Source: Bacteroidia bacterium
GTDB lineage: Bacteria; Bacteroidota; Bacteroidia; SpSt-205
Direction: 5' to 3'
NCBI GenBank assembly: GCA_025062295.1
Contig: JANXAJ010000011.1
Span: 1-53,865, forward strand
DNA length: 53,865 nucleotides
In this document: positions 35,923-44,875 of the stretch, in pieces
How the letters are laid out: each line of letters opens with the position of its first letter
How positions within the stretch are numbered: the first letter of the stretch is position 1
Made by a program: the position numbers and the translations under genes
Notes under the pieces: generated by a model
Database searches by the model: none
The model's input: only the letters and a program-made list of their open reading frames with translations
What the model was told of the DNA's origin: nothing

Positions 35923-37818
35923 CTATCCTTCTGAATACAAACATAAGGACCTAGACTGATATACCCTTGAGAACCACAGGGAAAGAATAAATAACCTCCA
36001 GATCAGCGGCGCTAATTTCTCATTCCCAGAGAAATAAGCCCCAAGATCAGCCGTTACCTTGTCATAGGAAAGGTAAGAATAAACTGGATTGCTCGCCTCT
36101 AATAAGGTCTCTCTAAGAACGCCCCTCAAATCGTTCATCATCCATTGATGGATAGGAGGGGTGAAGCCTCTTTTTGGTGCATGGACAACTTCAGCAGGGA
36201 GCCAGCGTTCAGCTAATCGCCGAAGTATATATTTTCCCTTCCATTTGCGCTGAAGCAGAGTCGGAGGCGGCGCTTTGAAGGAAATCTCTAAACGAGCACA
36301 GAATTCCATCACTTCTTTGTCTAAAAAAGGGGAACGCGGTTCTAAGGAGGCTGTCATCGCCGCAATGTCCAGCTTTGGCAAAAGGTCATAGGCTAAGTAA
36401 CTTTGAATCTCTGCATATAATTGCGCATCCAGAAGGTTAGATGTATGGGAGAGGGCCTCCTCCCAGAGGTTCTGAAAGTAGGACTCAAGAAAGCTCTGGA
36501 CATCACCTGTGTAGTAGAGAAACCGCTGGGTCGCAGGAAGACATCGGTAACGGAAAAATAGCTTAGAGGGGTCCTCATCATATACTAACAGCCTCTTCAA
36601 GCGGGAAAAGGGGAAATAGTGAGCAATCAAATGCAAAATTTCAAGAAAAATGGAAGGAAGCCGCCGAAGTTCCATAGCGAAAAACAGCGCTGCATACCTA
36701 CTATATCCCGCCAAGGCTTCATCCCCTCCATCTCCAGTGAGGACGACTTTCACCCACTGCCGAGCTAGCTTTGATATAAGGTATGTGGGTATGAGCGAGG
36801 AATCATCAAAAGGTTCTCCGACCCGAGCTAAAAGGAAGGAGAGAAGTGGCTCCAGCTCAGGGATCACATGTAGCTCCCGATGAAAGGTATTCCATCGCTG
36901 TGCTGTAGCTCGCGCTAAAGGAAGCTCATCCGTAGGCTCTCCAAATCCCACAGAAAAAGTGAGCAGCCCTCCGCCCTGTAGGGAGCTCGCCATTCCCACT
37001 ACCACTCCTGAATCTAATCCTCCACTCAGAAGAGCCCCGACAGGGACATCTGCTACAAGCCTCAGGCGAACCGCTTCCATGAGCTTCTCCTCCAGAGCAT
37101 TCACAGCCTCGGTTTCCGAGAGCCTCCACTTGGGTTCATAAGTTAGCTGCCAGTAAGTCTTCTCTTTGACTGCGATCTTCCCCCCTCCCCACTTAACCTC
37201 AAGATAGGTAGCAGGCTTGACTTTTCTAATAGAGGCGTAGATCGTACGCGAACCAACGATGTAACCCATCCCCATGTACCCGTCCAGCGCCGATACATCT
37301 ATTCCCTTGGACACTGCTTGATGGGAAAGTATCGGCTCTATCTCCGAGGCAGCAATAAAAGTATCATCAGAGACGAAGTAGAATAAGCTCTTTTTACCAA
37401 GATAGTCCTTGGAGACGATAAGCTTTCCCTCTATCTCGTCATATATGATAAAAGCAAACATCCCCCTCAAATACCTCAAGCACTCCATGCCCCAAGCTTT
37501 ATAGGCATTGATAAGAACTTCTGTGTCGCTTTTTGTACGAAAAGCGAATCCCATTTCTAAAAGCTGCTGTCTCAAGTTAGTGAAATTGTATATCTCTCCA
37601 TTGAATACAATATGGACAGTTCCTTCTGGACAGCTCATTGGCTGACCTCCTCCCTCTAGGTCAATGATGGCGAGACGACGATGAGCAAGAGCCACTGGAG
37701 GGCGCAGCAGAAAACCCTCCCCATCAGGCCCTCTATGCCTAAGAAGACTGGCTGCCTGTTCCATCCAATCTCTCCGAATCTCCCCCTTGAGACTGACGAG
37801 ACCTATGATACCACACAT
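35923..37818 (-). CDS. asnB: Asparagine synthase (glutamine-hydrolysing)
   Basis: A 631-residue two-domain enzyme. Residue 2 is the glutaminase nucleophile Cys (MCGIIGLVS), followed by LLRHRGPDGEG, FNGEIYNFTNLR and the KSDTEVLINAYKAWG segment. The synthetase half has the P-loop ALLSGGLDSGVV and VVLTGDGGDEALAGYSRY. The ATG at 37818 must be the start because Cys2 has to be exposed; TTCCTTTG lies 5 nt upstream. An upstream frame to 37869 is spurious. Such AsnB enzymes make asparagine or, in polysaccharide clusters, amidate sugars. The adjacent glycosyltransferase makes the second reading possible. Confidence 0.92.
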   Translation of the reverse strand: MCGIIGLVSLKGEIRRDWMEQAASLLRHRGPDGEGFLLRPPVALAHRRLAIIDLEGGGQPMSCPEGTVHIVFNGEIYNFTNLRQQLLEMGFAFRTKSDTEVLINAYKAWGMECLRYLRGMFAFIIYDEIEGKLIVSKDYLGKKSLFYFVSDDTFIAASEIEPILSHQAVSKGIDVSALDGYMGMGYIVGSRTIYASIRKVKPATYLEVKWGGGKIAVKEKTYWQLTYEPKWRLSETEAVNALEEKLMEAVRLRLVADVPVGALLSGGLDSGVVVGMASSLQGGGLLTFSVGFGEPTDELPLARATAQRWNTFHRELHVIPELEPLLSFLLARVGEPFDDSSLIPTYLISKLARQWVKVVLTGDGGDEALAGYSRYAALFFAMELRRLPSIFLEILHLIAHYFPFSRLKRLLVYDEDPSKLFFRYRCLPATQRFLYYTGDVQSFLESYFQNLWEEALSHTSNLLDAQLYAEIQSYLAYDLLPKLDIAAMTASLEPRSPFLDKEVMEFCARLEISFKAPPPTLLQRKWKGKYILRRLAERWLPAEVVHAPKRGFTPPIHQWMMNDLRGVLRETLLEASNPVYSYLSYDKVTADLGAYFSGNEKLAPLIWRLFILSLWFSRVYQSRSLCLYSEG

Positions 37819-38132
37819 TGATGCAAAGGAAGGCAATGCACAATAATTTTCCCTTGGGATAAATTGCAAATCTCAGTTGTCAATAAAGCTGACTCTAAGA
37901 CCCCCCACGATTATCAGAGGCATGAAGCTACTGAGGAAAGGACTCTAAAGGACAGGCTCTCTATATAGTAAAGGGGACTCACCCTATGGGGTTCTTCTCT
38001 TTCTGATTCAGGGCAGGGAGAATTTTCAGGGAAGTTATGCCTGCCAGATAAAAAGGGAGAAGGAAAGCTAACAGCCTGCATATATCTTCCTCGTTAGCTT
38101 GGAGGAAAATTTTGCCATATATTTGCAATGTT
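37819..38132. promoter_or_regulatory. Divergent control region between asnB and an exported-protein operon
   Basis: 314 bp without a gene. Minus strand: TTCCTTTG (37831-37824, one mismatch) 5 nt before asnB. Plus strand: an exact TATATTTG (38118-38125) 7 nt before the ATG at 38133. An inverted repeat with 8-bp arms, AAGCTAAC (38065-38072) and GTTAGCTT (38093-38100), ends 17 bp before the plus box, where a regulator could act. I saw nothing else in the middle part. Confidence 0.5.
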
Positions 38133-38768
38133 ATGCCTACCCTACTCTTAGTTCTCGCAGGCTTAGCGATTTTGAGCTATGCTCAGCAGCCTGATCGTCA
38201 AATCAGAAAAGAGATTCAGCGCAAGGCTATTAAGGAAGCCCAAAAAGAGGCCAAGCGTTACAAGAAGATGGGTTTTGACATCATGCCAGGGTCCATCCCG
38301 ATGGAGAAGCAGTTAGAATACACATGGACAAAGCTCTACCAGCGGGACGAGAATGGGCAGAGTGTGTATCTGAGCGCCGACGGAAATGGGGTCGGAGCCA
38401 CCCGAACTGCCGCTGAGATGCAGGCTATTGAAGCAGCAAAGCTTAATTTAGCAGGACAGTTGGAGACTTTCATCCGAGGGATCATAGAAGCCAATATCGC
38501 AAACGCTCAGCTCAATAATGAAGAAGCTAGCTCCGTAACAGAATTCCTCACGGGGGCAAAGAATGTGATAGCCACTTCCATCGGACAAGTAGAGCCTGCT
38601 TTCAAAATTTATCGGGTGCTCCCGAATAAGAATGTGGAAGTGAATGTGAAGCTCCTCATGGCTCGGGATCAGGTGGTTCAGCAGGCGAAGAAACAAATGC
38701 GAGAGGAACTGAAAGAGCGCCTCAAAGGACTCCAAGACAAGGTGGATAAGCTATTGCCTCTTCAGTGA
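38133..38768 (+). CDS. Exported protein of unknown function, possibly LPP20-like
   Basis: A 211-residue protein with signal peptide TLLLVLAGLAILSYAQQ. The mature part opens with a long charged helix (about 20-50, rich in Lys, Glu and Arg) and closes with another (about 180-207), probably coiled coil. Between them is GVGATRTAAEMQAIEAAKLNLAGQLETFIRGI, which resembles the Ala-rich helix of LPP20/FlgT-N-like domains. I do not recognise a precise family. The ATG at 38133, not the TTG at 38112, gives a clean signal peptide and sits 7 nt after an exact -7 box. It overlaps the next gene as GTGA, so the two secreted products probably act together. Confidence 0.7.
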   Translation: MPTLLLVLAGLAILSYAQQPDRQIRKEIQRKAIKEAQKEAKRYKKMGFDIMPGSIPMEKQLEYTWTKLYQRDENGQSVYLSADGNGVGATRTAAEMQAIEAAKLNLAGQLETFIRGIIEANIANAQLNNEEASSVTEFLTGAKNVIATSIGQVEPAFKIYRVLPNKNVEVNVKLLMARDQVVQQAKKQMREELKERLKGLQDKVDKLLPLQ

Positions 38769-39628
38769 GCGCGTTTGTAGGGAGCTTCTTGGGGCTTCTC
38801 CTACTTCTATATGCTCAGGACAAGGTCGTTTCAGGAACAGCGGAGGTAGAGCTTTTGCCAGGCTGGTCGCTGGAACGAGCCCAGCGCTACGCTCTCCAGC
38901 TTGCCATTTCTAACGCACTAAGTACTGCTTTCCCCACTCAGGTAGCCCAAACAAGCAATATTGTCATTGATAACCGATCAGAAGGACAAAATGCTCAGAC
39001 CAGAACCTATTTCTATCTCATAGCACAGCACTATACCAGCGCTGAATGGCTCAAAACTATAGAAGAACACTACACTACGGAGGCTCGAAAGGATGGCGTG
39101 TGGGTGATTTGTAAAGTCAAGGGTAAAGCACGTCCGCGGTCTCACCCTTCTATTCCTGTAGAGATAAGGCCCCTCCGATGTAGAGACACAGCAATATGTA
39201 CGACCCTGGACTTTCTGGCAGGAGATCCTTTCTATCTCTACTTCCGAGCACCTACGGCTGGCTACCTTCAGGTATTTTTAGAAGACAGCGCTTTTGTCTA
39301 TAGGATACTCCCTTATCAGAGTCAGCGCCAATCCGCATGGAATATCAAGCCAGACACCGCTTACCTCTTTTTTGCACCGCAGCGACGCTCTGACGCTTTT
39401 TGGATAGACGAGCTTATCCTCACCGCCGAGAGACCAGAAGTCCTTCACCGAATTTACGTCGTTTTCTCCCCTCATCCCCTTACCTCCCCCCCCACCACCT
39501 ATGACAGAGAGACAGGACTACACCAAATAGGAATAAACCACTTTCACGATTGGCTCTTAGAGGAGAGGCTCCGATCTCCTGAGCTGGTAGTGAGGCTTTT
39601 AGATATCTCAGTTCGTCAGCAGCGCTGA
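38765..39628 (+). CDS. Exported protein with DUF4384-like domain
   Basis: A 287-residue protein with an N-terminal signal (VGSFLGLLLLLYAQ). Residues about 20-120 resemble an LPP20/FlgT-N-like fold (SLERAQRYALQLAISNALSTAF, later DGVWVICKVKGKA), as in its neighbour. Residues about 150-260 look like DUF4384: LAGDPFYLYFRAPTAGYLQVFLEDSAFVYRILPY. DUF4384 occurs on secreted or surface proteins and has no settled activity. The GTG start overlaps the stop of the upstream gene, so the pair is coupled. The envelope location is fairly clear, the job is not. Confidence 0.7.
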   Translation: MSAFVGSFLGLLLLLYAQDKVVSGTAEVELLPGWSLERAQRYALQLAISNALSTAFPTQVAQTSNIVIDNRSEGQNAQTRTYFYLIAQHYTSAEWLKTIEEHYTTEARKDGVWVICKVKGKARPRSHPSIPVEIRPLRCRDTAICTTLDFLAGDPFYLYFRAPTAGYLQVFLEDSAFVYRILPYQSQRQSAWNIKPDTAYLFFAPQRRSDAFWIDELILTAERPEVLHRIYVVFSPHPLTSPPTTYDRETGLHQIGINHFHDWLLEERLRSPELVVRLLDISVRQQR

Positions 39629-39637
39629 ATCACTACG

Positions 39638-39677
39638 CTACGAGCACCTCTCGCCTCTGAGGAGAGGGGAGCCGTAG
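39638..39677. terminator. Extended hairpin after the DUF4384 gene
   Basis: Ten bases past the stop at 39628 the arms CTACG...CCTCTC (39638-39652) and GAGAGG...CGTAG (39662-39677) form an imperfect two-part stem with a 9-nt loop. No T-run follows, so termination is only likely from position between two convergent genes. The rest of the 235-bp gap (39629-39863) holds no gene that I can support. Confidence 0.35.
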
Positions 39678-39863
39678 GGGTAGGAGAGGTCAGCACTATT
39701 GCTTGTACTTGTATTTCCCAATCCAAGCCTGCTCGGTAGAATGCCCACCCTTCCCTACCCATTATAACCCGTACAGCAATTGCCGAGCTTCTATGTCAAA
39801 TGAGATGAGCTTCTTTTATACCAAAGAAGGCGATTTGACCGCCTACGGTGAGGCTGCTGGCAG

Positions 39864-42521
39864 CTAAGCAGAGGGGGAGATTAGATTTTTCCCCTTCCTT
39901 CTCCTGAGCGACCAGCCTACTGAGAGCACAACAAGTCCCCAAGCCATTGAAGAGCCAATCAGAGAGAGTCGGCGTCCGCGCTCATATATATGACTGCGGC
40001 AGAACATTTGAACCGTACTCTCGCCAGCTGGAATCGCTACAGCTCGCAGGATAAAGTTCGCAGGAATAATAGGTACACGCTCCCCATTTACGAGAGCCTC
40101 CCAATCGGGTGGATAATACACCTCACTCAGTACAAGCAAGCGAGGAGTACGAGCACGGACACGATATTCAAGCTCATGGACAGTGCGTTTGAGAAGGGTA
40201 ACTCCTTCCATTGGATCTAGCTTTTGATTCTCGGGACGAAGTCTCAATTTCTCCCAGTCCCGCTGAGCCACCAAGGCGACCCGATGTACAGGGTATTTTC
40301 CTATGCTATCTAAGGTTTGGTCAGTACGGGGAAAAACCCTAACTTCTTCTACAAGCCAAGCCATAGGAAGGCTGTCCCTTGCTTTGAAGATCACAACGTC
40401 ATCAGAAGTACGAGCCACACTATCATATCCAGAGGGAGGCGAGGTACCTGGTTGAGCTGTGATATAGCGGATAGCCAGCATCTTCAGGGCCTCCGGCTCT
40501 AAGCGACTCAAGTGTGCCTCTATAAACTGCTGATACCGTTTCAGCTTAGCTGGATGATACCCACCTGCATTCTCAAAAAAAACCGACGGCCGCGCATCCG
40601 TAAAAGGATTTGCATGAAGTGGAAGAACGCGATAAAAACTTGAGTCTTTGAGGATATACTCTTCGTGAGGCGCTGGGGGAGGAGGGATGATTACTTCACG
40701 CGTGCGAATATAAGTCTCTCGTTTTGGAAAATACGCACTATTGAGAAGCCATCCATCTAAAAGGACTACCAAGGCACTAAGAAAGCCAGCCGTGGTGCCT
40801 GAAAGTCTTCTTGAAATAAAGAGAAATAACACTCCCCCAGCTAATACCACCCAGAAAAGGCTCCGCAAGGCAGACTGGCGAGCCAGAGTGATTCGGTCCT
40901 CCCTGAGAGCTTCAAGGAACCACTCAGGAAGCTGACTCTGACGCCGAAGGGTCTCATCAATCGCTCCTTCAAAGCTGAAGCCCAAAGCTTCTGCACCAAA
41001 GCCGACCCCAAGGAAGATAGCCCCTGTCACACTCAATGCTGTAAGTAGATTTTCCCGATGAGGAAGCTCCAAAAAGCGCCTGACCCCTCGAAGAGCCAGC
41101 CACGGAAAAATAAAACCCGCTACAACTAACCATGTGGAAGGAGCCCTAAACTTATTGTAAAAGGGAAGGTATTCTAAAGCCCAATCCGTCAGTTTATATG
41201 CTGACTCTGGCGCATTATCTATAGCACTTATTAGGGCCCACCCACCGAAAAATATAGAAGCCGCTAAAAGGGTTCGTTTCCATAACACTTTTTGTCGACG
41301 AGCTAACAGGTAGGCACCTACGGGCAGAAGAAGAAGAAAAGGAGTGGCCCAGAGACTATATCCATAAGCTCCCAAAGCAAATTGAAGAACTATCCATCCT
41401 ACATATAGAAGGATCCAATCCAGCGTTTGAAGCCCATAGGTCCAACCCAACAGCATAAAGAAAAAGGCAACTGCACTTGCGTAGAAGGACCCACTTGAAA
41501 AAGGAGACCCTCCCCAATAGGTGGGTACCGCTCGCAAAAAAGCCATATCCTGAATTCCCCGCTCTTGAAAAGCAGTAGCAAGAGCAGAAGTTCGCCCCAG
41601 TCGCTTTAGAATATCCTCTTGAGAGGTGCCACCTACGAAGTCAGGAATGATAAGAGTCCAGAGTTCTGCTCGCGTAGCTGAGTAGCTCTGCGCATATCCT
41701 TTATCTAAGCCAGACTGGAGGGCGATATCCTTTTCCCTATCGCGTTCAAGCTCACTTCCTCCTCGGATAGAGTACCGACCATATTCATAGTAGGGAAGGA
41801 GGGCATTTGCTTGAGAGAGAGCTCCGATCGCAGCACACAGAGCAACGAGAGCTGCACTTGTCAGGTAAGCTCGCCACTGGCGACCTTTCCACGCCTCCCA
41901 AAGCCAGAAAAGCTCATACGCAGCGATAACCGTGAGCGCATAGTAAGCCATTTGAGGATGTCCTCCACCAGCCATCCCCGCCCATCCAATCAAAGAAAAG
42001 AATACCCCCCACCCTACCCGATCTCGGTGAAGAAGCCCCATTCCAGCCAGTACATACGGCACCGAAAAGAGAACATTGCTCTTTCCCCAGTGTGCTGCCA
42101 CTATCATATTCGTGTAGTAGCTGGTAAGGACAAATCCAAAAGCCCCCATCAGGGCCCAACTCCAGGCTATACCTTCTACTCGGAGGAAAATAAAAAAACC
42201 CATGGCCCCTATAAAAAATATCATTGGGGGATAATAGGCGAAAATTTTAATAAGCCATCCAAAAAGCGTTGGAAAATAGATTCCATCTGGCACGTAATGG
42301 ACAAGATAGGCAGGCATGCCCGAAAAGAGATGAGGCGTCCAAAACACAGGTTCTTTCGTCTTTTCATGGAGCTTCTTGAGGGGATAGGTCATGTACTCCA
42401 CCTGGATATAGTCAGAGGCTCTGAAGCGATAGCCTTGGTAATGAGGGAGAAAATATAGGACACCGAGGCAAGCACAGAGGAAAAAGGGAAGCATCCATTC
42501 TATAAGCCATTTCTTTTGCAT
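39864..42521 (-). CDS. YfhO-family membrane protein
   Basis: An 885-residue integral membrane protein with about a dozen hydrophobic helices in the first 650 residues and a globular, mostly extracytoplasmic part near 620-840 before a last helix. The start LIEWMLPFFLCACLGVLYFLPHYQGYRF, with the following WTPHLFSGMPAYL and the late LVLSEVYYPPDWEALVNGERVPI, fits Bacteroidetes YfhO proteins, which resemble GT-C glycosyltransferases. A sugar-transfer role is therefore likely, but the lipid and acceptor are unknown. The ATG at 42521 is chosen over a TTG at 42530, because TAACTTTG ends 6 nt before it. Divergent from the DUF58 gene. Confidence 0.85.
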   Translation of the reverse strand: MQKKWLIEWMLPFFLCACLGVLYFLPHYQGYRFRASDYIQVEYMTYPLKKLHEKTKEPVFWTPHLFSGMPAYLVHYVPDGIYFPTLFGWLIKIFAYYPPMIFFIGAMGFFIFLRVEGIAWSWALMGAFGFVLTSYYTNMIVAAHWGKSNVLFSVPYVLAGMGLLHRDRVGWGVFFSLIGWAGMAGGGHPQMAYYALTVIAAYELFWLWEAWKGRQWRAYLTSAALVALCAAIGALSQANALLPYYEYGRYSIRGGSELERDREKDIALQSGLDKGYAQSYSATRAELWTLIIPDFVGGTSQEDILKRLGRTSALATAFQERGIQDMAFLRAVPTYWGGSPFSSGSFYASAVAFFFMLLGWTYGLQTLDWILLYVGWIVLQFALGAYGYSLWATPFLLLLPVGAYLLARRQKVLWKRTLLAASIFFGGWALISAIDNAPESAYKLTDWALEYLPFYNKFRAPSTWLVVAGFIFPWLALRGVRRFLELPHRENLLTALSVTGAIFLGVGFGAEALGFSFEGAIDETLRRQSQLPEWFLEALREDRITLARQSALRSLFWVVLAGGVLFLFISRRLSGTTAGFLSALVVLLDGWLLNSAYFPKRETYIRTREVIIPPPPAPHEEYILKDSSFYRVLPLHANPFTDARPSVFFENAGGYHPAKLKRYQQFIEAHLSRLEPEALKMLAIRYITAQPGTSPPSGYDSVARTSDDVVIFKARDSLPMAWLVEEVRVFPRTDQTLDSIGKYPVHRVALVAQRDWEKLRLRPENQKLDPMEGVTLLKRTVHELEYRVRARTPRLLVLSEVYYPPDWEALVNGERVPIIPANFILRAVAIPAGESTVQMFCRSHIYERGRRLSLIGSSMAWGLVVLSVGWSLRRRKGKNLISPSA

Positions 42522-42527
42522 CAGCCT

Positions 42528-42545
42528 CAAAGTTATCCATATTTG
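42528..42545. promoter_or_regulatory. Back-to-back -7 elements for the YfhO-like and DUF58 genes
   Basis: Minus strand TAACTTTG (42535-42528, exact) ends 6 nt before the ATG at 42521. Plus strand CATATTTG (42538-42545, one mismatch) ends 4 nt before the GTG at 42550. Only 2 bp separate the two elements, so they should exclude each other. Confidence 0.6.
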
Positions 42546-42549
42546 CAGG

Positions 42550-43365
42550 GTGAAATTTGCTTCAGTGCTGGCTGAGGTTCATCGCCTTCGGTGGCAGCTC
42601 CTTCAGCCCGTCATGAACATGATGGTTGGACCCTATCGCTCGGCTTTTCGGGGTGAAGGAATTGAGTTTGTTGATGCACGTCCGTATGAGGTAGGGGATG
42701 ACTGGCGTCGCATCCACTGGAGCCTCTCAGCTCGGAAGAATCAGCCCTACATCCGCTTAGGACAGGAAGAACGAGAGCTCACTTGCCTCATCGCAATAGA
42801 CCGAAGCCCTTCCATGAACCTCTCGGCGCAAAAGCAAGAACTCACTCTTGCTGTAGCAGTGGCTTTTGCTCTCTCAGCCATCTTGAATGGCGACCGTGTC
42901 CGATGGGCTGCTTTCGGCGAGAGGATCACCTACTTTTCTCCCGCTCGGAAGGGAGAGAAGCTAATTTGGGGCTTTCTGGCTCACTTATGGTATCAACCTC
43001 CCCTCAAGGGAGTTACTTATCTACGGCCTCTCCTCCAGTGGATCACCTCCGTGGTTAAGCGGCGCTCTTTTGTGATCCTTATTTCAGACCTTTTTTTCCA
43101 TGATGAAATGAGCTGGTCACTCTTGCCCTCCATTGCACAGAAGCACTTTGTCCTTTTAGTCAGGATTCAATCTGAAAGAGACATGATTTCTCTTCCTTGG
43201 GGCTTCCTTCCAGCGCGCGAAGTTGAGACCCAGAGGACCTTCACGCTTGGATACGAATCCCCTCCTCCCTTGCCGATTACCCCTTCTCTCCGAACAGCTC
43301 ATATCCACTCAAAAGCAGGGCTTATCCCTGCTTTGCAAAAAGCCCTTTTGCCCCCCCTGCGTTAG
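42550..43365 (+). CDS. DUF58 domain protein
   Basis: A 271-residue protein of the DUF58 family, which has a von Willebrand-A-like fold. The signature is [35 protein letters not shown], and a metal-site like D-R-S-P-S-M-N follows in [15 protein letters not shown]58 proteins usually sit beside a MoxR AAA+ ATPase and act as its adaptor; no moxR gene is in this window. The GTG start is 4 nt after a CATATTTG box, and an upstream frame is not available. It is followed after 38 nt by acpP, which has its own -7 element. Confidence 0.88.
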   Translation: MKFASVLAEVHRLRWQLLQPVMNMMVGPYRSAFRGEGIEFVDARPYEVGDDWRRIHWSLSARKNQPYIRLGQEERELTCLIAIDRSPSMNLSAQKQELTLAVAVAFALSAILNGDRVRWAAFGERITYFSPARKGEKLIWGFLAHLWYQPPLKGVTYLRPLLQWITSVVKRRSFVILISDLFFHDEMSWSLLPSIAQKHFVLLVRIQSERDMISLPWGFLPAREVETQRTFTLGYESPPPLPITPSLRTAHIHSKAGLIPALQKALLPPLR

Positions 43366-43376
43366 GACAAACTCTG

Positions 43377-43384
43377 TACCTTTG
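43377..43384 (+). promoter_or_regulatory. -7 element (TACCTTTG) of acpP
   Basis: An exact TAnnTTTG match, 19 nt before the acpP ATG. Unlike most genes here this leaves a short A/T-rich leader, and the same TACCTTTG core precedes the H1-like and tRNA genes. Confidence 0.65.
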
Positions 43385-43403
43385 CACCCAAATTTCTACT
43401 CAT

Positions 43404-43643
43404 ATGGCAAGTGTTGAAGAACGCGTCAAAAACATCATCATCAACAAGTTAGGTGTAGAACCTGAAAAGGTAACACGTGAAGCTACCTTCACTAATGACT
43501 TAGGAGCCGATTCTCTGGACACAGTGGAGCTGATTATGGAATTTGAAAAAGAATTTGGTATATCTATCCCCGATGAGGTGGCTGAAAAGATAGAGACAGT
43601 CGGCGACGCCATCAAGTATATAGAAGAACATGCCAGCGCTTGA
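43404..43643 (+). CDS. acpP: Acyl carrier protein
   Basis: A 79-residue acidic carrier protein. The phosphopantetheine site is Ser37 in [20 protein letters not shown], with an acidic helix 2, and [19 protein letters not shown] closes the fold. It carries growing acyl chains in fatty-acid synthesis. It overlaps fabF as TGATG and is followed by rnc, an order conserved in Bacteroidota. Confidence 0.97.
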   Translation: MASVEERVKNIIINKLGVEPEKVTREATFTNDLGADSLDTVELIMEFEKEFGISIPDEVAEKIETVGDAIKYIEEHASA

Positions 43644-44875
43644 TGCGGCGTGTAGTTGTTACAGGGCTGGGCGCGCTTACCCCGATTGGATTGGATGTGC
43701 CTTCCTACTGGAAGAGCCTGCTTGAAGGCGTCAGTGGTGCAGATTATATCACCCGATTTGATGCCTCCCAGTTTCGCACGCATTTTGCCTGCGAGCTGAA
43801 AGGATTTGACCCCTACCAGTATATAGACCGTCGGGAAGCTAGGAAAATGGATTCTTTTACTCACTATGCTATCGTAGCCGCAGATGAAGCCATCAGAGAT
43901 GCTAGACTCACTGAAAGTGCGATAGAGAAAGATAATGTAGGGGTCATATTCGCTTCAGGGATTGGGGGACTTTACACTTTCATAGAAGAGATGCGGGGAT
44001 ATGAGTCAGGCACTCCCCCTCGCTTCAGTCCTTTCTTTATCCCTAAGATGATAATAGATATTGCAGCAGGACATATTTCTATAAAGTACGGCTATCGAGG
44101 ACCAAACTACGCCACGGTCTCTGCCTGTGCTTCTTCGGCTCATGCGATAGCAGATGGCTTTCTCCTGATACGGGCAGGGATGGCGGATGTGATGATAGTA
44201 GGAGGAAGTGAGGCAGCTATTAATGAAGCGGGGGTCGGCGGCTTTAATGCTATGCGAGCCCTCTCCGAACGAAATGACGATCCAAAGACCGCTAGTCGCC
44301 CTTTCGACAAGGATAGAGATGGATTTGTGCTTGGAGAAGGCGCTGGAGCTCTGGTACTTGAAGAACTCGGACACGCCCTACGACGCGGCGCTCGGATATA
44401 TGCGGAGATGGTAGGAGCGGGATTAGCAGGCGATGCCTATCATATTACCGCCCCATGTGCAAAGGGGGCAGCTCTCGTCATGCAACGTGCTCTCCAGTCA
44501 GCGGGCATCCCCCCCGAAGCTGTGGATTATATCAATGTTCATGGCACCTCTACACCTCTCGGTGACATTTCGGAAACCGAAGCCATCAAAGCTGTCTTCC
44601 ATGAGCATGCCCTCAAACTCAATATCAGTTCTACAAAATCCATGATAGGTCATCTACTCGGCGCTGCAGGCGCAGTAGAAGCCGTGGCCACAGTCCTCTC
44701 CATCTATCATCAGATCATCCATCCAACTATCAATCATTTCACCGATGACCCTGCCTGTGACCTCAACTATACTTTTCACCGTCCTTTTCAGCGCGAGGTG
44801 CGATATGCCCTCAGCAATAGCTTTGGGTTTGGAGGACATAATGCTTGTCTCGTCTTTAAGAGATATGAAGAATGA
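43643..44875 (+). CDS. fabF: 3-oxoacyl-[acyl-carrier-protein] synthase II
   Basis: A 410-residue condensing enzyme that extends acyl-ACP with malonyl-ACP. The catalytic triad is present: Cys162 in SACASSAHAI, His in NVHGTSTPLGD (about 302), and His in KSMIGHLLGAAGAVE (about 339). SNSFGFGGHNACLVFKRY is the usual C-terminus. The ATG at 43643 overlaps the acpP stop; a TTG one codon earlier is less likely. It overlaps rnc as ATGA, so acpP-fabF-rnc are coupled. Confidence 0.97.
   Translation: MRRVVVTGLGALTPIGLDVPSYWKSLLEGVSGADYITRFDASQFRTHFACELKGFDPYQYIDRREARKMDSFTHYAIVAADEAIRDARLTESAIEKDNVGVIFASGIGGLYTFIEEMRGYESGTPPRFSPFFIPKMIIDIAAGHISIKYGYRGPNYATVSACASSAHAIADGFLLIRAGMADVMIVGGSEAAINEAGVGGFNAMRALSERNDDPKTASRPFDKDRDGFVLGEGAGALVLEELGHALRRGARIYAEMVGAGLAGDAYHITAPCAKGAALVMQRALQSAGIPPEAVDYINVHGTSTPLGDISETEAIKAVFHEHALKLNISSTKSMIGHLLGAAGAVEAVATVLSIYHQIIHPTINHFTDDPACDLNYTFHRPFQREVRYALSNSFGFGGHNACLVFKRYEE

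Noticed and set aside
37819-37869. N-terminal extension of asnB
   Set aside because: Cys2 must follow the initiator Met for glutaminase activity, and a promoter box lies in this stretch.
41811-42458. 215-codon plus-strand frame opposite the YfhO-like gene
   Set aside because: Composition is unlike a protein, with no domain or signal; the minus-strand membrane protein explains the region.
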